Positions 62,750 through 64,000 of a stretch of DNA of 64,000 nucleotides are shown here, one piece after another. Position 1 is the stretch's first letter; each line of letters starts with the position of its first letter. This DNA is from Methanoculleus chikugoensis (lineage in GTDB: Archaea; Halobacteriota; Methanomicrobia; Methanomicrobiales; Methanoculleaceae), in contig NZ_AP019781.1 in the NCBI RefSeq assembly GCF_019669965.1, positions 1,923,092-1,987,091 of the forward strand. Reading direction: 5' to 3'. Below the pieces are notes generated by a model, which ran no database searches, was not told the DNA's origin, and worked only from the letters and a program-made list of their open reading frames with translations. The position numbers and the translations under genes were made by a program.

Positions 62750-64000
62750 ATGCTCGGGATTGTTGGTATGGACTGGCCGCTTGTCACGGGCGTCATCTAC
62801 CTCCTCAACACCCTCTTTGCGATCATCGTCATCTTCTTTGAGCGGAGAAACCCTACGGCGACCCTGGCCTGGCTGATGGTGCTCTTCTTCCTGCCGCTGG
62901 TCGGGTTCGTGCTGTACCTCTTCCTCGGCCAGAACTACACCCGGCAGCGGCTGTTCACCCTCAAGGCAAAAGACGACGCCACCCTCAGGTCGATCTTCGA
63001 GGAGCAGCACCGGAGATTTCTCGAAAGTCAGCACCGGTTCTCCAACCCGGAAGCGGAACGGTACCGCGACGTTATTCTCGCACTCCTCCGGCGCAACCGT
63101 GCGTTCCTGACGGAAGGCAACCGGGTCGAGATCTACACGGACGGAAGCGAGTTGTTCGATGCCCTGTTCGCCGCAATCCGGGACGCACGCCACCATATCC
63201 ACCTGGAGTACTTCATCGTCAATAACGACGAACTCGGGCGGGAAGTCGTGCACGCGCTCGCCGCGAAGGCAGCGGAGGGGTTAGAGGTACGGCTGCTCTT
63301 CGACGCCCTGGGGACCCGGGCCGGGGGCGGGTCGCGGGCTGCGTTCCGGGAACTGACAGATGCAGGCGGCCGGATCGGCGTTTTCTTCCCCTCGGTCTAC
63401 CGGATCAACTACCGCAACCATAGAAAGATCGCGGTCATCGACGGCAGGATCGGCTTCATCGGCGGGTTCAATATCGGGGACGAGTACCTGGGCAGGGGCC
63501 CTCTCGGCTACTGGCGGGATACTGCCGTGAAGATCACGGGACAGGCCGCGAAGATGCTGCAACTCCGGTTCTTCCTCGACTGGAACTTCACGACCGGCGA
63601 GTAACTGAGAGCCGACCCGGTCTACTTTCCCGAACCGGACGGCGGCGGCACCACTGCCGTCCAGATCGTCTCCGGCGGCCCGGACACCCGCTGGAACCCG
63701 GTCAAAGAGGGCTACCTTAAGCTGATCAACGCCGCACGCGAGTCCGTCTACCTCCAGACCCCCTACTTCATCCCCGACGACAGCATCTCGGACGCCCTGC
63801 TTCTCGCGGCTCTCTCCGGCGTCGATGTCCGCCTGATGATCCCCTGCAAGCCGGACCACCCCTTCGTCTACTGGGCGACGCTCTCCTTCGCCGCCGACCT
63901 GCTCGACGCCGGCGTGCGGGTCTACACCTACGACAACGGCTTCATCCATGCAAAGACCATCGTCGTGGACGGGAAAGCGGGATCGGTCGGGAGCGCAAAC
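62750..64000 (+). pseudogene. Cardiolipin synthase (PLD family) split by an in-frame TAA; runs off the window
   Basis: Codons from 62750 encode two N-terminal helices (GVIYLLNTLFAIIVIFFERR; LMVLFFLPLVGFVLYLFLG) and the first HKD motif (NHRKIAVIDGRIGFIGGFN). They end at TAA 63602-63604 after WNFTTGE. The same frame continues with the second half, LRADPVYFPEPDGG, QTPYFIPDD and the second HKD motif (HAKTIVVDG) up to the window end. Cardiolipin synthases need both HKD motifs in one chain. A single base change (for example GAA to TAA) would explain it. The 3' end is outside the window. Confidence 0.85.

Overview
The window looks like a GC-rich methanogenic archaeon of the order Methanomicrobiales, probably close to Methanoculleus; this genus-level call is inference. 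The grounds are a coenzyme F430 gene cluster (cfbA-cfbE-cfbD-cfbB), a methanogenesis marker 9 gene, a fused HdrC/HdrB-type protein, an ADP-forming acyl-CoA ligase, archaeal TATA-box promoters and a tRNA-Glu without an encoded CCA end.

Layout. 0-18.8 kb is core-like: truncated acyl-CoA ligase, glycosyltransferase 2, superoxide dismutase, Hdr-like protein, orphan histidine kinase, MATE exporter, ATP-cone protein, Mini-III-like RNase III-fold protein, geranylgeranyl-reductase-type flavoprotein, DUF3006 plus a metallo-beta-lactamase/lamin-tail lipoprotein, a FilR1-type regulator, a UbiA prenyltransferase flanked by paired ATTCATCG boxes, and a thioredoxin-NHL protein. At 18.79-20.45 kb lies an AT-rich insertion bounded by a 14-bp direct repeat with imperfect inverted repeats just inside; it carries one unrecognised membrane gene and no recognisable transposase. 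20.5-29.6 kb holds a FAS1 lipoprotein, a 1259-aa RecB-nuclease/helicase fusion, a 381-bp fold-back element, two DNA-repair genes (HhH glycosylase, UVDE) and four consecutive cytoplasmic FAS1 genes, each with its own TATA box.

29.7-37.9 kb is the cofactor block. A leftward unit (PD-(D/E)XK-like protein, methanogenesis marker 9, CitG-like, DUF447) is tightly overlapped. It diverges from the rightward F430 genes, which also abut or overlap; cfbC is not in the window. An ilvE-type aminotransferase follows.

38-44.8 kb, starting at tRNA-Glu(TTC), is an accessory and decaying region. It has a DUF4231 membrane protein, a TPR-TM-TIR protein, a CPBP protease gene cut by an in-frame TAG, a frameshifted mntA next to a hepT lacking its HEPN motif, an AT-rich acetyltransferase, insertion-sequence debris and a P-type ATPase fragment.

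45-64 kb holds surface and membrane proteins, an arylsulfatase with its anaerobic maturase facing it, a GH63-type glycosidase, two MFS transporters, a PsiE-like protein and a cardiolipin synthase gene split by an in-frame TAA. The sulfatase, glycosidase and sugar porter are unusual cargo for a hydrogenotrophic methanogen and suggest acquisition. No rRNA and no CRISPR array were seen.
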